Source: Agarophyton chilense
Taxonomy: Eukaryota > Rhodophyta > Florideophyceae > Gracilariales > Gracilariaceae
Length of the DNA: 64,000 bases
Direction of reading: 5' to 3'
NCBI GenBank assembly: GCA_030374765.1
Contig: JARGXX010000022.1
Span: forward strand, 930,001 to 994,000
Shown here: positions 11,331-22,790 of the stretch, one piece after another
Position numbering within the stretch: the first letter of the stretch is position 1
Layout of the letters: each line of letters starts with the position of its first letter
Notes under the pieces: generated by a model
Databases searched by the model: none
Told to the model about the DNA's origin: nothing
What the model saw: the letters and a program-made list of their open reading frames with translations, nothing else
Made by a program: the position numbers and the translations under genes

Positions 11331-12159
11331 TCAACCCATTCCGTCCTCGGGACTACTTTAACCCGTAGTGCAGGCTTGCACTTTTAGGAGGGCTGCTCCT
11401 GGCTGAGCGCGCGACCTAAATAGGTCCAGCCGTCACCCGACCCCCATACAAGTGGAATTAGGTCCGGGCCTCTTATCCGCCAGGTTTCTGAGATTCGTGC
11501 CTCGACAACACTACCCACAGTCACTACTGGACAGACCTTGGTGCTTTAAACACCCCCGCCTTATTTCATTACACAAGGCGCATGGTACAGAAATTTGAAC
11601 AATTTTTTTCCAGAAAACCCCTCAAAAACTAAACACCGATTGCGCGGAAACCGTTAATTCCGATATGCAACTTCAAAAAACCTTATAAGACTCGATTAAA
11701 GAACACGCAGAACCCCCAGCCAGATACGACCTTCACGCGAGCTCCCGGATTGCACTGACGATAAACTTGCGCACGTGGGAAAAAAAACCCTGATCACCCA
11801 ATTAAGGAAAGACCTTACATAATTCCGTTTCCGGACTCTAACACAAGCAACGCCAGCAAAGCCCAATGGACAACAACCCATACGGGAACACACTTAAGCT
11901 CTGCATTTCGTCGAACCTAGCCTTAAAAATTTTTTTTCACCAGCATACCGCAATGCCCGGCCCCGAAGTACCGAAAATTTAATTTCCTCATAAAATTGAA
12001 ACAAGTTTCAAGAATTCCGAAAAAACACACCAACTTGATAGGGATCACTGGCCTACGGAGGCCTGATCACTTCCCTCTCCAACAGGGATCCCTCCCTGAC
12101 TTACTCCGTTAGCCAGCTTACGCTGCCCAGTCGACACCATGAGGAGGTGGGGTAAAGCT
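11331..12159. other. Non-coding stretch upstream of the tyrosine-recombinase element
   Basis: No convincing frame. 11,340-11,560 is GC-rich with several short palindromic words (for example around GGTCCGGGCC); 11,580-12,050 is A-rich. It could be the element's leader or terminal repeat. Confidence 0.3.
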
Positions 12160-13014
12160 TTAGTCGACCAAACGCAGAGGCGTCAATTTTTCGTCAAGTC
12201 TCCGGAAATAATAATCCCTACATAGGCTCTGGATTAAAACAAAATCCTCCACGTTGCTTGTAGGGTCCCGTGTGCGGCCCAGTGGTCCCGGTTGCCACTG
12301 TAGTAGCCTGCTTGTTTCCCACGACGATGGCTTCATAAAATACAGTTTTCTCGTCGGGCTGTACCTTAGGGCGGGCGCAACCCGCATGCCGGCAGCTAGT
12401 GGTGGATTGGTGGGTACAGCTGATGCGTAGCTGATGGCAGCTAGTGGGGGGGTGGTGGCTACAGCAGCTGGCGCGTAGTTTCCAGCCAGCCGCGTCAGCA
12501 TCTCTCGCGTGTCCGCTTGAAGAACGACGTCGTAATTTGAAGGCTGCGGCTGTGAGATGGACACATTGCCCGTGCTCAAGGGGCCTACGTTTGCCGGCTG
12601 CTCACCAAGATTTAGCGTCGATCTCGCGCTATAGCCGTTTCCAAAGCCGAGGTGAACTGGTGGCGTGAGGCCTTGGAACATCGAGTGTCCATCAAGCTGA
12701 GAGCCGCCGAACAATCCACGCACGTCTGGCGGTCCAACGGTGTCGTTGGAATGGCTGAGCTGGATAGATTGCCACCCCATCCCAAGCAACGGAGGGTTCC
12801 TATTACGGCTGATGGAATCAATGAAACCGGTCGCTGCTGGGTCAACGATTCTGCCTGGAATGACCATCGGGCCCTCGATTGTCGTGGACGTGGGTGGCGA
12901 GAAAAGCAGTGTCCAGAACAGAGCGTGAAAGATAGAGTTGAACGATGGATTACGCGGCGAATGCAATTGTAAGTCTGGTCGCGCCGCAAGCAAGAGCGGC
13001 CTTCTCGAGGCCAA
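12160..13014 (-). CDS. Hypothetical 284-codon ORF, low-complexity, possibly element-derived
   Basis: An open frame whose 5' codon is TTG; the first ATG would be near 12,867, giving ~235 residues. The protein is rich in Pro, Ser, Ala and Gly (for example TTPPLAAISYASAVPTNPPL, an imperfect internal repeat of PPLAA) and has a charged C-terminus with aromatic and arginine residues. No domain is recognised. It lies on the same strand as, and ~850 bp upstream of, the gag-like frames of the tyrosine-recombinase retroelement, so it may be an accessory or gag-like frame of that element. Alternatively it is an unrelated lineage-specific gene or a chance ORF. Confidence 0.35.
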   Translation of the reverse strand: MASRRPLLLAARPDLQLHSPRNPSFNSIFHALFWTLLFSPPTSTTIEGPMVIPGRIVDPAATGFIDSISRNRNPPLLGMGWQSIQLSHSNDTVGPPDVRGLFGGSQLDGHSMFQGLTPPVHLGFGNGYSARSTLNLGEQPANVGPLSTGNVSISQPQPSNYDVVLQADTREMLTRLAGNYAPAAVATTPPLAAISYASAVPTNPPLAAGMRVAPALRYSPTRKLYFMKPSSWETSRLLQWQPGPLGRTRDPTSNVEDFVLIQSLCRDYYFRRLDEKLTPLRLVD

Positions 13015-13449
13015 GAGTTATCGCCTGTGCTCAATTTTTGGATCAAATGTTACATAATTTGTTGAAAACCAAATGATTGCTTTTTGTCGGACTTCTCAAG
13101 AACAACATTTTTTTTTAGTAAACAGGCCACTTTTTTAATACCATTATTTCAAAACCATTTTGTAACTTAGTTTACTGGGAACACAGCTTTTTTGAAATTC
13201 AATTAGCTTTTGTGATATGGCTTTTCATTTTCGTAATTCGGCAGTATTTGGATTACAGACCTATTGTGCTTGTACCCATTGGCATCGGCTGTGGCTCATG
13301 TTGGAGCGCAGAAAATATCGCTAACAGTATTAACGGGCACTACAGCCCATTGCAGCTTGCATTGTTTAGTGCGGCATGATTCAGGCACATCTCTCTAATT
13401 CAGCAGGATATTATGCAAATCGTCTACGTTAGCTGTATTCACGGTCTCT

Positions 13450-14890
13450 TACACACCCCCTAGTTGCACTACTTTACTGCTCCAACTATGTATAGTCTCT
13501 ACTGCTCACAGAAAAAGAATCAAGGATCTGGGATTGTTATAATACCAGTAACTGCAATTCAAATGAGCAACCAGTACATGGTTGAATTGAATATTGTCCA
13601 TTCGTCAGCGCTGTTGACTTGTTCTTTGGTCCGACCTAGGAAATCTTGTTTTCTAGCTTCAAAAGAATCTATTATACGTTTAACTATTTTCCGTAATCTT
13701 CACTCTTTTCTTACATGTAGCGAAGTAATCGTGTCTAATAAACCATTGGAGTCAACATTGAACATGTCTATAAACGTATATTTAGGCGATATGGATTTTA
13801 AAGCGTTGTCAATGATCAACCCTTTGTCGTCTGACTCGGTGAAAACAAATATTTCTGCGCGGTATGTTAAAAATGACACTATTTGCTTGATGCTTTTCGA
13901 GTCGATCACATTATATATTGTTCCATTTCATTAACCAGTTCTATATTTTATATATGTACCAAACCCCTTTTGACCGTATTTTTGAGTCGGGAAGATGTTA
14001 TAGAAGCATCGGAAAGCAATACTACTTCGTCAGCGATCACTGTATCTTCTGAGAGTCTAAAGCTAAGATCGAAACGTAGTTGCCAAAGTTCTTTTAAGCG
14101 TCTAATGGCTTCTTAAAGGTGTTTACTTTTAGTTGTGAGATCCGTTGTTGCAAAAGTGTTCCAACATATCTCTCTTGGGGTAATGAACCTCTTCCTAGCC
14201 ATATAAGCTAACAAGCAAGGGTTCAATATCTCTGGACTTCATGAGAAGTTTCTAAGTCATTCTGCAAAACTCTGTGCGCCTTGCTGAGGTTGATGGTTCT
14301 AATTCCTTTCAAGTTTTCATTCATGGGCAACTATATACTACAGTGTACAGCCTGTCGCAGTGTGCGTTCGTTAATTTTGATCTCATCGTCCATAATGGTC
14401 GCTCTCATCGAAAACCATTTTGTAATGTCGTTCATGAAAGCCTCTATCTCTGTAACGGTTCCAGAAAACAAAAGCTCGTCCGTCATCTTTGTCAATAATA
14501 TTACTCTCTTTTCATCACGATATCGTCGAATAAAGAGCTGACTTACACCAAAGGCGCGTTCAGTTTTTGCTTTTTTCATCAAATAGCCTTCGGTGACTGT
14601 AGCTTACTTTCTTCAAGCCTTAAAAATGCACTATTATAAATTGAACCGCTTCCAAATGGTGGCACGCTTCTCTTTCCATCCTGGAGAACGATGTAAAAAG
14701 AGGTTCCATGCCATGAAACCACTCTGAAGGTACGGACCTTTGATGTCTTTGCATCCCATCGTGAATCTCAAAATGTTTGAAAATGATATTTGGGTACGAA
14801 TGATATCAAACAGTGCGTTCACTTTGTCGTTTCGTATGTTTCTTTTCTCTTGTTCCCGGTTATTACGAGTAGAAAGACGTGTTTTCAATC
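13450..14890 (-). mobile_element. Ty1/Copia pol fossil (RT and RNase H parts)
   Basis: Minus-strand fragments follow the order of a Copia pol. Near 14,720-14,800 there is an RT-like KDIKGPYLQSG segment. At 14,582-14,331 the later RT region has DELLFSGTVTEIEAFMNDI, comparable to the segment after the Copia YVDD box. At 13,909-13,610 there are RNase H-like segments with the usual spacing. Integrase and LTRs were not found. It is heavily broken and old, and it directly abuts the left LTR of Gypsy A, which probably landed beside or inside it. Confidence 0.6.
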
Positions 14891-14927
14891 GTTTTTATCC
14901 TTCTCTTAGCATTTAACCTTGTATCAT

Positions 14928-16100
14928 TGTATGACGGACCGGTCGTGCACGCGAGGCGTACAGGTGTGCGACCAGCACTGCTGGTCAATTATAAATTTTA
15001 TTATCTGAATTATTGAAGGAGGAACTTTACTGTACTATTCCACACTATATGTGGTATAAACCAAAACGGTAGCAAGCGGTGTAAAACCTGACGCTTCCAG
15101 GGAGCAAGGGATGTGCTCGACCTAGAAGGAGAGGATTGAGGATACCTGTAAGGTGTGGCAGCACCAGCCACTGAAGGGTGCAACAGGAACCGCTGGCTCA
15201 ATGGGACCACGTTGATAGACGATGATGCACAGCGCTCGCAGGTCCGAAAAACCGTGAGGACACTATGCTTACCTTTATGGTCGACTGTAGAGACCAAAAG
15301 GGGTAAAAGTAGTCTAGTAGGTGCTTGTCTTTACAATCGTGACGGAAGTGGCCATGCTTGGTGGAGATATATCTCACCAGCCATCCGACCTTCGGTGGTG
15401 CTCTTCGCCACGTGGCCACAAGGAGGTGCCCTTGAGGTGCGCCTCCCTATTCACCTACTCTTATCTGAATAATTCTAAATTAGCGAAAACTGAGCTAATT
15501 GCTAAATAAACTACTGTCGTACACGGCGCATGCAGGCAACGAGCCAGGTTCACCACGTGGCATAATTTCCTTATCGGTTTAGCTCACTTCACTACACTTT
15601 ACAGTGGCTCGGCGATCTTGCCTTGCCGATCAGTATATATTCCCCAACCGAGTTTCTGTAGCTCTAAGTCTTTTTCGCTGGCATATGCTACGATTCTTTT
15701 CGGAGGTTGTGTCTTGTTATTAATTGTCGATTCACGCACACCGCGTCTTTCAGAGAACTGTCACCGCCATTGACGTGTGTGTTTACTATTTACATCTTCT
15801 GGCCCCTGTATAGAAATGCTCTATTTTGTTTACTTTGGCCCACGTCCGGTGCACCCCGCTCTCCCTACTGCGTGACCTTTTTTCCTCTTTATCCCACTCT
15901 CTTGGCTGAAAACCCCCGTTGCACCAATACTTTTGGACCTACTTCTCCCACTCAACTCTTCCCGCTTGTCGCGCAGCTCCTCATCGGGCTTAAATCCCGA
16001 CTTCGTCCTTCATTCCCGGAGAAGCCCCGTTGCTGTGATACCCTCCAGATGGAAAGATACTGAACATCTCATTTTTGTTTGCTCTCCAAACCTTGAAACC
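14928..16100 (+). repeat. 5' LTR of Gypsy A (interrupted by an insert)
   Basis: Begins near TGTATGACGGACC. Segments 14,930-15,050 and 15,595-16,100 align with 26,025-26,650. Shared words include TCAGGGTT-like promoter-proximal sequence, GTGGCTCGGCGATC and CTTTTCGGAGGTTGTG. The middle, ~15,050-15,595, has no counterpart in the other LTR. Confidence 0.7.
15050..15597. mobile_element. ~550 bp insert inside the Gypsy A 5' LTR, unclassified
   Basis: This segment is missing from the 3' LTR copy, whose sequence runs directly across the site (around 26,145). The flanks on both sides resemble the CTACACT(A/T)TA word that occurs once in the 3' LTR, which suggests a target-site duplication of roughly 10 bp. 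The insert has no coding capacity beyond ~100 codons and ends in an A/T-rich stretch. It could be a non-autonomous element (SINE, MITE or small retroposon). Confidence 0.5.
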
Positions 16101-19100
16101 TGAAGTGGTCTCCTGACTGAGAAGAAGAAACCCCCATCTTTGGTGCTTTGGTCAAAAAGGTGGTCTCCACACTCGTGTGTCAGTTCTCTTCGAAATTTGT
16201 TCCCGGTTTTGTGGTTTGTTAGCCCTTCGTGGAAAGATTTGGTTACCAAGATACCAATGAATTTGTTTATTATGTTACGACGGTCGTCGAATGCCAACCC
16301 CGCCCGAACGCGGAGCCGTTCCGTCCCCGAATTAATCCCCACCGTCGGTTTCCGTTCTTCGAAGAGGTTCGTTTCTGGCTCTTCACCTAAGGTTTACTCT
16401 AAACAAAGGGGTCGGAACCAGGCGTTTCTAAGACTGAAAATCCACCGCCGAAGGCGTCAAATGAGGGACCCATGACCGGAGATGAACCGGATCCTGCTGC
16501 AGACACGCAAGTTTTCAAAGATTTCAGTATGCCACAGAAAGGATAATTTAATATTGAGAATGATGCGAAACGGGAAAAGCAGTTCGCTGAGATGTGCGAA
16601 GCTCATAAAGCTCTCGTGGATGAGTTTGAAGTCTTGCGCATTAGGTTTGATACCTCTCCCGTGAAATCTTTGTTCGAAGATTCCCGTCTTTTACGAGCGG
16701 ATGTCAATACAATGCTGGAATGTTTCGGGGGTTCTGCCGTTTACGTGAAAAACGTTTGAACACGATTTGATCGTGTCAATTCACGTCTGCAGACGTTAGA
16801 GTGTACCATCTTGATGGATGATAACGTTCCGAAGAAGCAGATAGCTGTCTTTAGAAACGCGAGGAACGAAAACAAAAATGACAATCGCTGAAGTCGAATG
16901 GAGCAAGATTATTACGATTCCGATTTCTCTGGTTCCTCCCAGTCTTGAAGTAACTCTCACCATTTGAATTGGACGACTTCATCAGATTTCAAATCTGCTG
17001 ATTGCCATCGAAGGTACTCGTCTCGTTCTAAACGGTCGTCTCCCACCCAAAGTACAATTCGTATCCGTACTACAACAAGGGATCACGCTGGTTTAAAAGG
17101 TCGAAGTTCACCAACCCCATGTACAGGAAACTGGTATCGTAACGATACCATAGGCCGGGAAACACCTCACTGGATCGTATAACCCAAGGCACGGGTAAGG
17201 TGAAGGACTGCATGATGCGTATGCAGCTTTCACTCCGTCACCATTTCTTATCTGGAGACGTCCCCATCTTGGTAATGGATTTTGTTGTACGTTTTGTTGC
17301 AGAAGCTGTCTTACTGGGTATGAATGAGGGTCAAGTTTATATTGCGATACCGTACTTTCTCCATGGTATCGATGAGAATCAGTACAACTCTTTAAGAGGT
17401 TTTTCCTGAGCCTCTGGACCAGGAGTGACTTGCTGGCCCGAATCCTTACAATACATCTTGACGTCCTATGCCACTAATCAAAAGATTCAATCGATTATTC
17501 TCGCTCTTCGCGACATCAACCAGAAACCAAGAAATGTAGAAACTAAGTTCTCGATACGTCTGAACAAGGCTTTCCACTGTAATGGTAATGTTTAATTAGC
17601 TTGAGAGTGCTGCTTCACGTACATCGGGGGATTGGGTCGCTCAATCCATACTCTTGTGGCCAGATACCGAAAAGATAGAAGGAGAAACACTTATTTGGAG
17701 TTAGTAGAGACCGTGTAAGTGAGAGGAAATGCTCTCCGAGCTCATATCTCTAGTCATAAGGCCCATTCTTCATAGGAGTTGATAATTAAACAACTTCAAC
17801 ATCCTTATCACTGGTCGCGAGTGGGCATCCCTAAAAAATTTCGAAACAGTACTATTTGCTTGCAGCGATATACCATCTGTTAGTACAATTGAAATCCCGT
17901 CCAGTACGGATGTCTTTTTTGAAACGGCGTAGGAATAACCTCTGTTCCACGCAGTTCCCCTCCGTGACCGTGGGCCTCAATTGTCCTATGCGAACTCGAG
18001 TACTGAACAGAGTCGTACTGGATCGAATAATACGCTCTATGCAGTGAATTACACGGCTGCTCGTTCCGGGTTGTCCCCTACGCACCCTGTCCTCATATGT
18101 CACATATGTTATGAACATGATCACATTTCTAGGTCTATATTTTCATATCGAGAGAATTCGCCCGAGTGATCGAAACTTATGAGGAATTGACCACTCAGGA
18201 GAAGCACATCATCTACCTGGCTTCGTGTCTTCTGGAGAAAGCAGTATTCACGGAATATCTCGGATATGAAGCAGCGGTATGCGTAGCTTAACCCGTTTTA
18301 TACAACTACCGACCCCCGTTCTGCTCACAAGGACAACATCGCTTTGTCCCTCATTCCGGTGTTCCAGGATTCTGAGACCCCTCCACAGGCGTTATAGGCC
18401 CCGGAAAGCTGAACACGGAAGAATTTCATTTAGGAGAGGCGTTACCAACCGTAAAGCTGTCGAAGCCCCAGGCGTCTCCTCCTCGCTTCCCGGTCAAAAT
18501 CCTTATAATGAAACCGGCCGGCTCAGACGGGGACGATGAACAGTTTGGTGTTCTGCGTCGACCGTGGAAACGGAGTAAAAATAACCGGTTCCGAGATAGT
18601 GTCATGGTGATGGCCAAGCGCAATAACAAGATGTATGCTGATCTTGTTTTTCCACTCTATTTATGGAGCAGGTTATCATGATTTCAAATACAGATGTTGG
18701 CCCGAACTTCACCATAGATTCGCTTTTGTCCCTGCCCCTGCGGCCTCAGATTCGCCTTGGAGTAATACCTGATGTCACAGACGCGAAAAACAACCCGTCG
18801 TAAACGCTAGGAATTTTCGACCTTGCCGTATGTTCTAGCTTCTTCATGGTGAAGATTCATTTCATCGTTTTTCAATAATTGGAAACCCCCGCAATACTGG
18901 GATGTGACTGTTGCGACAGATTTGTTGACGTATTAAGGTTACCCTTAATGCGTGTGGATGTTGAAGACGAATCGGCGGTTCTAATCGTACGTCGTCCGTT
19001 AAGATATGCCTCGAAGAAGCTCCTACTCTTACCGGTGGCGCAAAATGTCCCACAAGTTTTGCATAAGCCTACCAAGCTTCGTGTCAACGCGTCGATACGA

Positions 19101-22100
19101 ATCCCACCTGATTCCCAGGTCTGGGTACGTGTCAACTCCCTTCAACAAAAATTCCGGATTATCCAACCGCTTCCATCGTTCTATGATAAATATCAACTCG
19201 TTGTGGCAAGTGGATTTGCGGAGATTTAGCCTTACTAGTCTTTCACGATTTCGGTTGCCAGTCTGGGCGCCTCACCGAAACTTCTACTGAAAACCCAAGT
19301 TATTGGGTCGGTCATTTTTCACCCCACCGCCATGATCCCTACTCAGTTAGCAGCCACTGAAGTTCTCAACCTTGTTCAATCTGAGAAGGGTCAGGACAAA
19401 GTCACTCAATCACCCGGTAATTTAAACCGAAAACCTGCCTTAACAGAGAAAGACCCCTTTCCAGCAAGCTATAACCAGATACACCCCTAGAAGAAATCGA
19501 GGAACTTCACATCGGCTTTGTACCCGAATCTCGTTGTGAACGTCTCCGGGATATGTTACGAGAGTTTACAAGAATTTGGAATGGATCTTTAGAAGAGATG
19601 ATTACAACAGAACACCGAATAGACTTGCTTCCGAACGCTAGCCTTGTTACTCAACACCCTTACAGGGCCGGCACCAGAAGTAGTGAAGACTAACAGTTGC
19701 AAGTGGACGAAATGCTCCGAGCTGGAGCAATTCAACCGGCTCAATCGTCATGGGCATCCCCCGATGTATTGGTTTCGAAAACCGATGGGGTTTGGCGTTT
19801 CTTTATCGACTTCCGTCGCATGAACAATGTAACCGTTCACGAAGTGTATCCGATTCCACGTAGTGATGACCATATCGATTTACTCGGCAGTGCTACCTTT
19901 TTTTCCATTTTGGTCGCCAAACGAGCGTATTGGGAAGTTCCTGTTAGAAAAGAGTTGCAGAATAACACTGCTTTCGTCTTTTATTCAGAAATCTACCGCT
20001 TCAAACGTATGCCTTCTGGTTGGAAAAATGCACATTCAACCTTTTCAGCGTGCTCTGGATGTTTTACTAGTCCTTTTTAAGTCGCGTACATGGCTTGTCT
20101 ATCTGGATGATGTCATCGTTTTCCCAGGCCAGGGAAATTAATATCACGTCATGGGCAGCTGGAATATCCCTCAAGTTGGGAAAATGCAACTTCTTCACAG
20201 ATATTTTCAAATATCTGTTTCACATTATCCCTTCGAGACAAGTGATGACAGGTTAAGCTCGAGTGAAATAGCTTCCCCTAGTGGTAGAACCTGAGAATCA
20301 GAAGGAACTCCGCTTCTTTTCAGGATTTATCAACGTCTACCGACGATTTACATCGAACTGTTCGGAAATTATAGATCCCTGACGCGCGCTTTTGCCGAAA
20401 AATTGACCACAAAAGTTGGAACCCTTTTCGTGGACCCAGCCGGATTATTTAAATTCCCTTATTGAGGCCGTCATATCACCACTGATCTTATCGTTGTCGA
20501 GACTCGGACTACCGGCTGCAGTCGAAACAGACGCCAGTGAATACCAAGTAGGATGTGCTCTCTTTCAAAAACTTCAGAAGGAAAACGGAAACCCATTGGG
20601 TATGAGTAACGGTGGCTGAATACCCACGAACATAACTACTGCATGTCAATTAAAGAGTACCTCGCCGTTGTGTTGGCTCTCTATACTCTGCGCCACTATC
20701 TTATGGGTGTAAACTTTACTGTTTTTACAGATCGCTCATCTCTAAGATGGATTCTAACCGTGTCAAAACCGTCCAGTTGCCTAATGTTTTGGAGACACCG
20801 CCTAGCGGAATAAGACTTCAAAGCGATCTACAAGAAAGGCACGCACAACGTGGAAGCCGACGCGCTACCACGTTTACCCACGAACAAAGAAGCCCTAAAC
20901 ACCGATGAAGAGGATATACCTTGCTTCACCGTTAGTGATCGAGCACCGGACGACCCAGATTGGATACACGATACGTGGCCTAAAGACCCCGAGTTGGATG
21001 CTGTATGGCATACACATCTCGTCACTGACAAAAATGAGAAGCCCCCATCGAGAAATTTCGTACCGATACACCCAGAGGAGATAGTTAGAGAACAGCAGGG
21101 TGACCCTTTCTGTACGAAAATACGCATTCTCCTTAACGTTGGCGCACAACTCCCATGAGAGATAAATCACATTGGATACCTCGTCGAAACGGTACAGTCA
21201 TCCCTATAAGTAGTCGTGCTGCATACTTTAATATCTATAGAATTGCATATATCTCACTTTTCGAAAAGTTTTGGACACACTGGTGTACGAAAGCCCTATC
21301 TCTCTTTGCGAAGGAACTTTTAATGGCCAGCCATGGCTGTGGATTGCTACGCAACAGTGTGATCTTGAGCCCATTGCGCTGGGAATCTCGTGAAACTACG
21401 CAAACACTCGACGAAGTTGACGCTCTCCTTGCGCGGGCTACACTAGAGTTTTTTCAGTCGACATTCTCGGCCCCGCTACTCATCACCCAACACGGAAACA
21501 AAATTGTACTCGTTTTTACTGATAGTTTCTCAAAATTTGTTCGGAGGGTCCCTTTAAGCAAGATATCTGCTTTGACGGTTGCAAAAGCTTTTGCAACCCT
21601 CGGAATACTTGTCTACAGCCCGTCGGTTCTTTTTCTGTCTGATAACGGAAAGCAATTTGCATCGCACTTCTTTGAGAACGTGTGTTGCACTCTCGATATC
21701 AAGAATCTATTCATCACTACCTACCACCCCCAGTGTAATAGACAAGCCGAAACGTTTAGCCGAACGCTATTGGTCTCTCTCCATTCTTACGTGACTGATC
21801 ATTCCAAACCTTGGGATTTGTGGCCTGACACTTAAGCGTTCGCATACACTAGGCAGGTACTCAATAAAATAATGTGGACTTCATTTGAATTGGTTTTGTT
21901 CCACCTGCCGCCCAGTATCACGTTTGAACCCCAGCCTACGCTGGAAGACTTTCCTTCCGTGAAGGATTACAGCCACAATTGGAAAGAGTACCTGTCAAAT
22001 TTGATTCCAGCTGCTTGCAGTTGAACAGTCGATGCCGAAGCCGCCTCCAAAAGAGATTTTGACTCCCTCCTACGCACAACGGAGCCAACGATAGAGTCAG

Positions 22101-22469
22101 GTGACTAAATTTCATCCGTAAAGAGTACCAGAACCTCGACAAGGAGAAGCGTTGCAAACATTTTCCAATCGCAGCCGAGCCCTACAATGTAATATCTGTT
22201 AAACACGAGGCCATCGTTGAGGAAACAGACGATGCTCAAGAGCGCATCTCCCGGGACTGCGTTGTTATCGCCACACCACCTCCCTCACATAGACTTTCTG
22301 CTGGTGCACAGCCGACTACGGTGGAAATTGATCCGCGTCACACCTCAATGATTCAGCTCACTTCAGTGATTACCAGACTCTCTTTTCTACACTCTACTCT
22401 GGGACTCTTATATTTGCCGCTCTTGTCGGAAACTACTGTAACGCAATGACTGTTGGGTCAGCGTACGGG

Positions 22470-22790
22470 TCTCGACCGGTGGTAGCGTGGTAGAGCGGGT
22501 CCTAAGGTTCGAATCCTTGACGGCGGCACTCCCAGAGTACTTGGTGCAATCGGCTGGCGTTTACTGCGTTTTCCTACAGGTTGGAGCTACGGGAACGATG
22601 TCTTGAAGACCAGAGGGTGGAACTAATATACCAAAGGGGGTTCTTTAGTATCCTAACGGTGCTTACCTTATTCTAAGGGAGAAGCGTTACTCGAGCCAAG
22701 TAAATAGTGCTGGCGAGGCGCAGGGATCTCCCGGGAACTGTAATGCTAAGCTATTACACAAATTAAAATAAATTAATAATCTACATGAGT
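22470..22790 (+). mobile_element. Candidate tRNA-derived SINE
   Basis: A perfect RNA polymerase III B-box (GGTTCGAATCC, ~22,508-22,518) follows an A-box-like word (TGGTAGCGTGG, ~22,482). The spacing is shorter than in a typical tRNA but plausible for a derivative. The unit ends ~250 bp later in an A/T-rich tail (AAATTAAAATAAATTAATAA). It lies inside Gypsy A between the integrase and the chromodomain segment, so it probably inserted there. Not verified against other copies. Confidence 0.4.
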
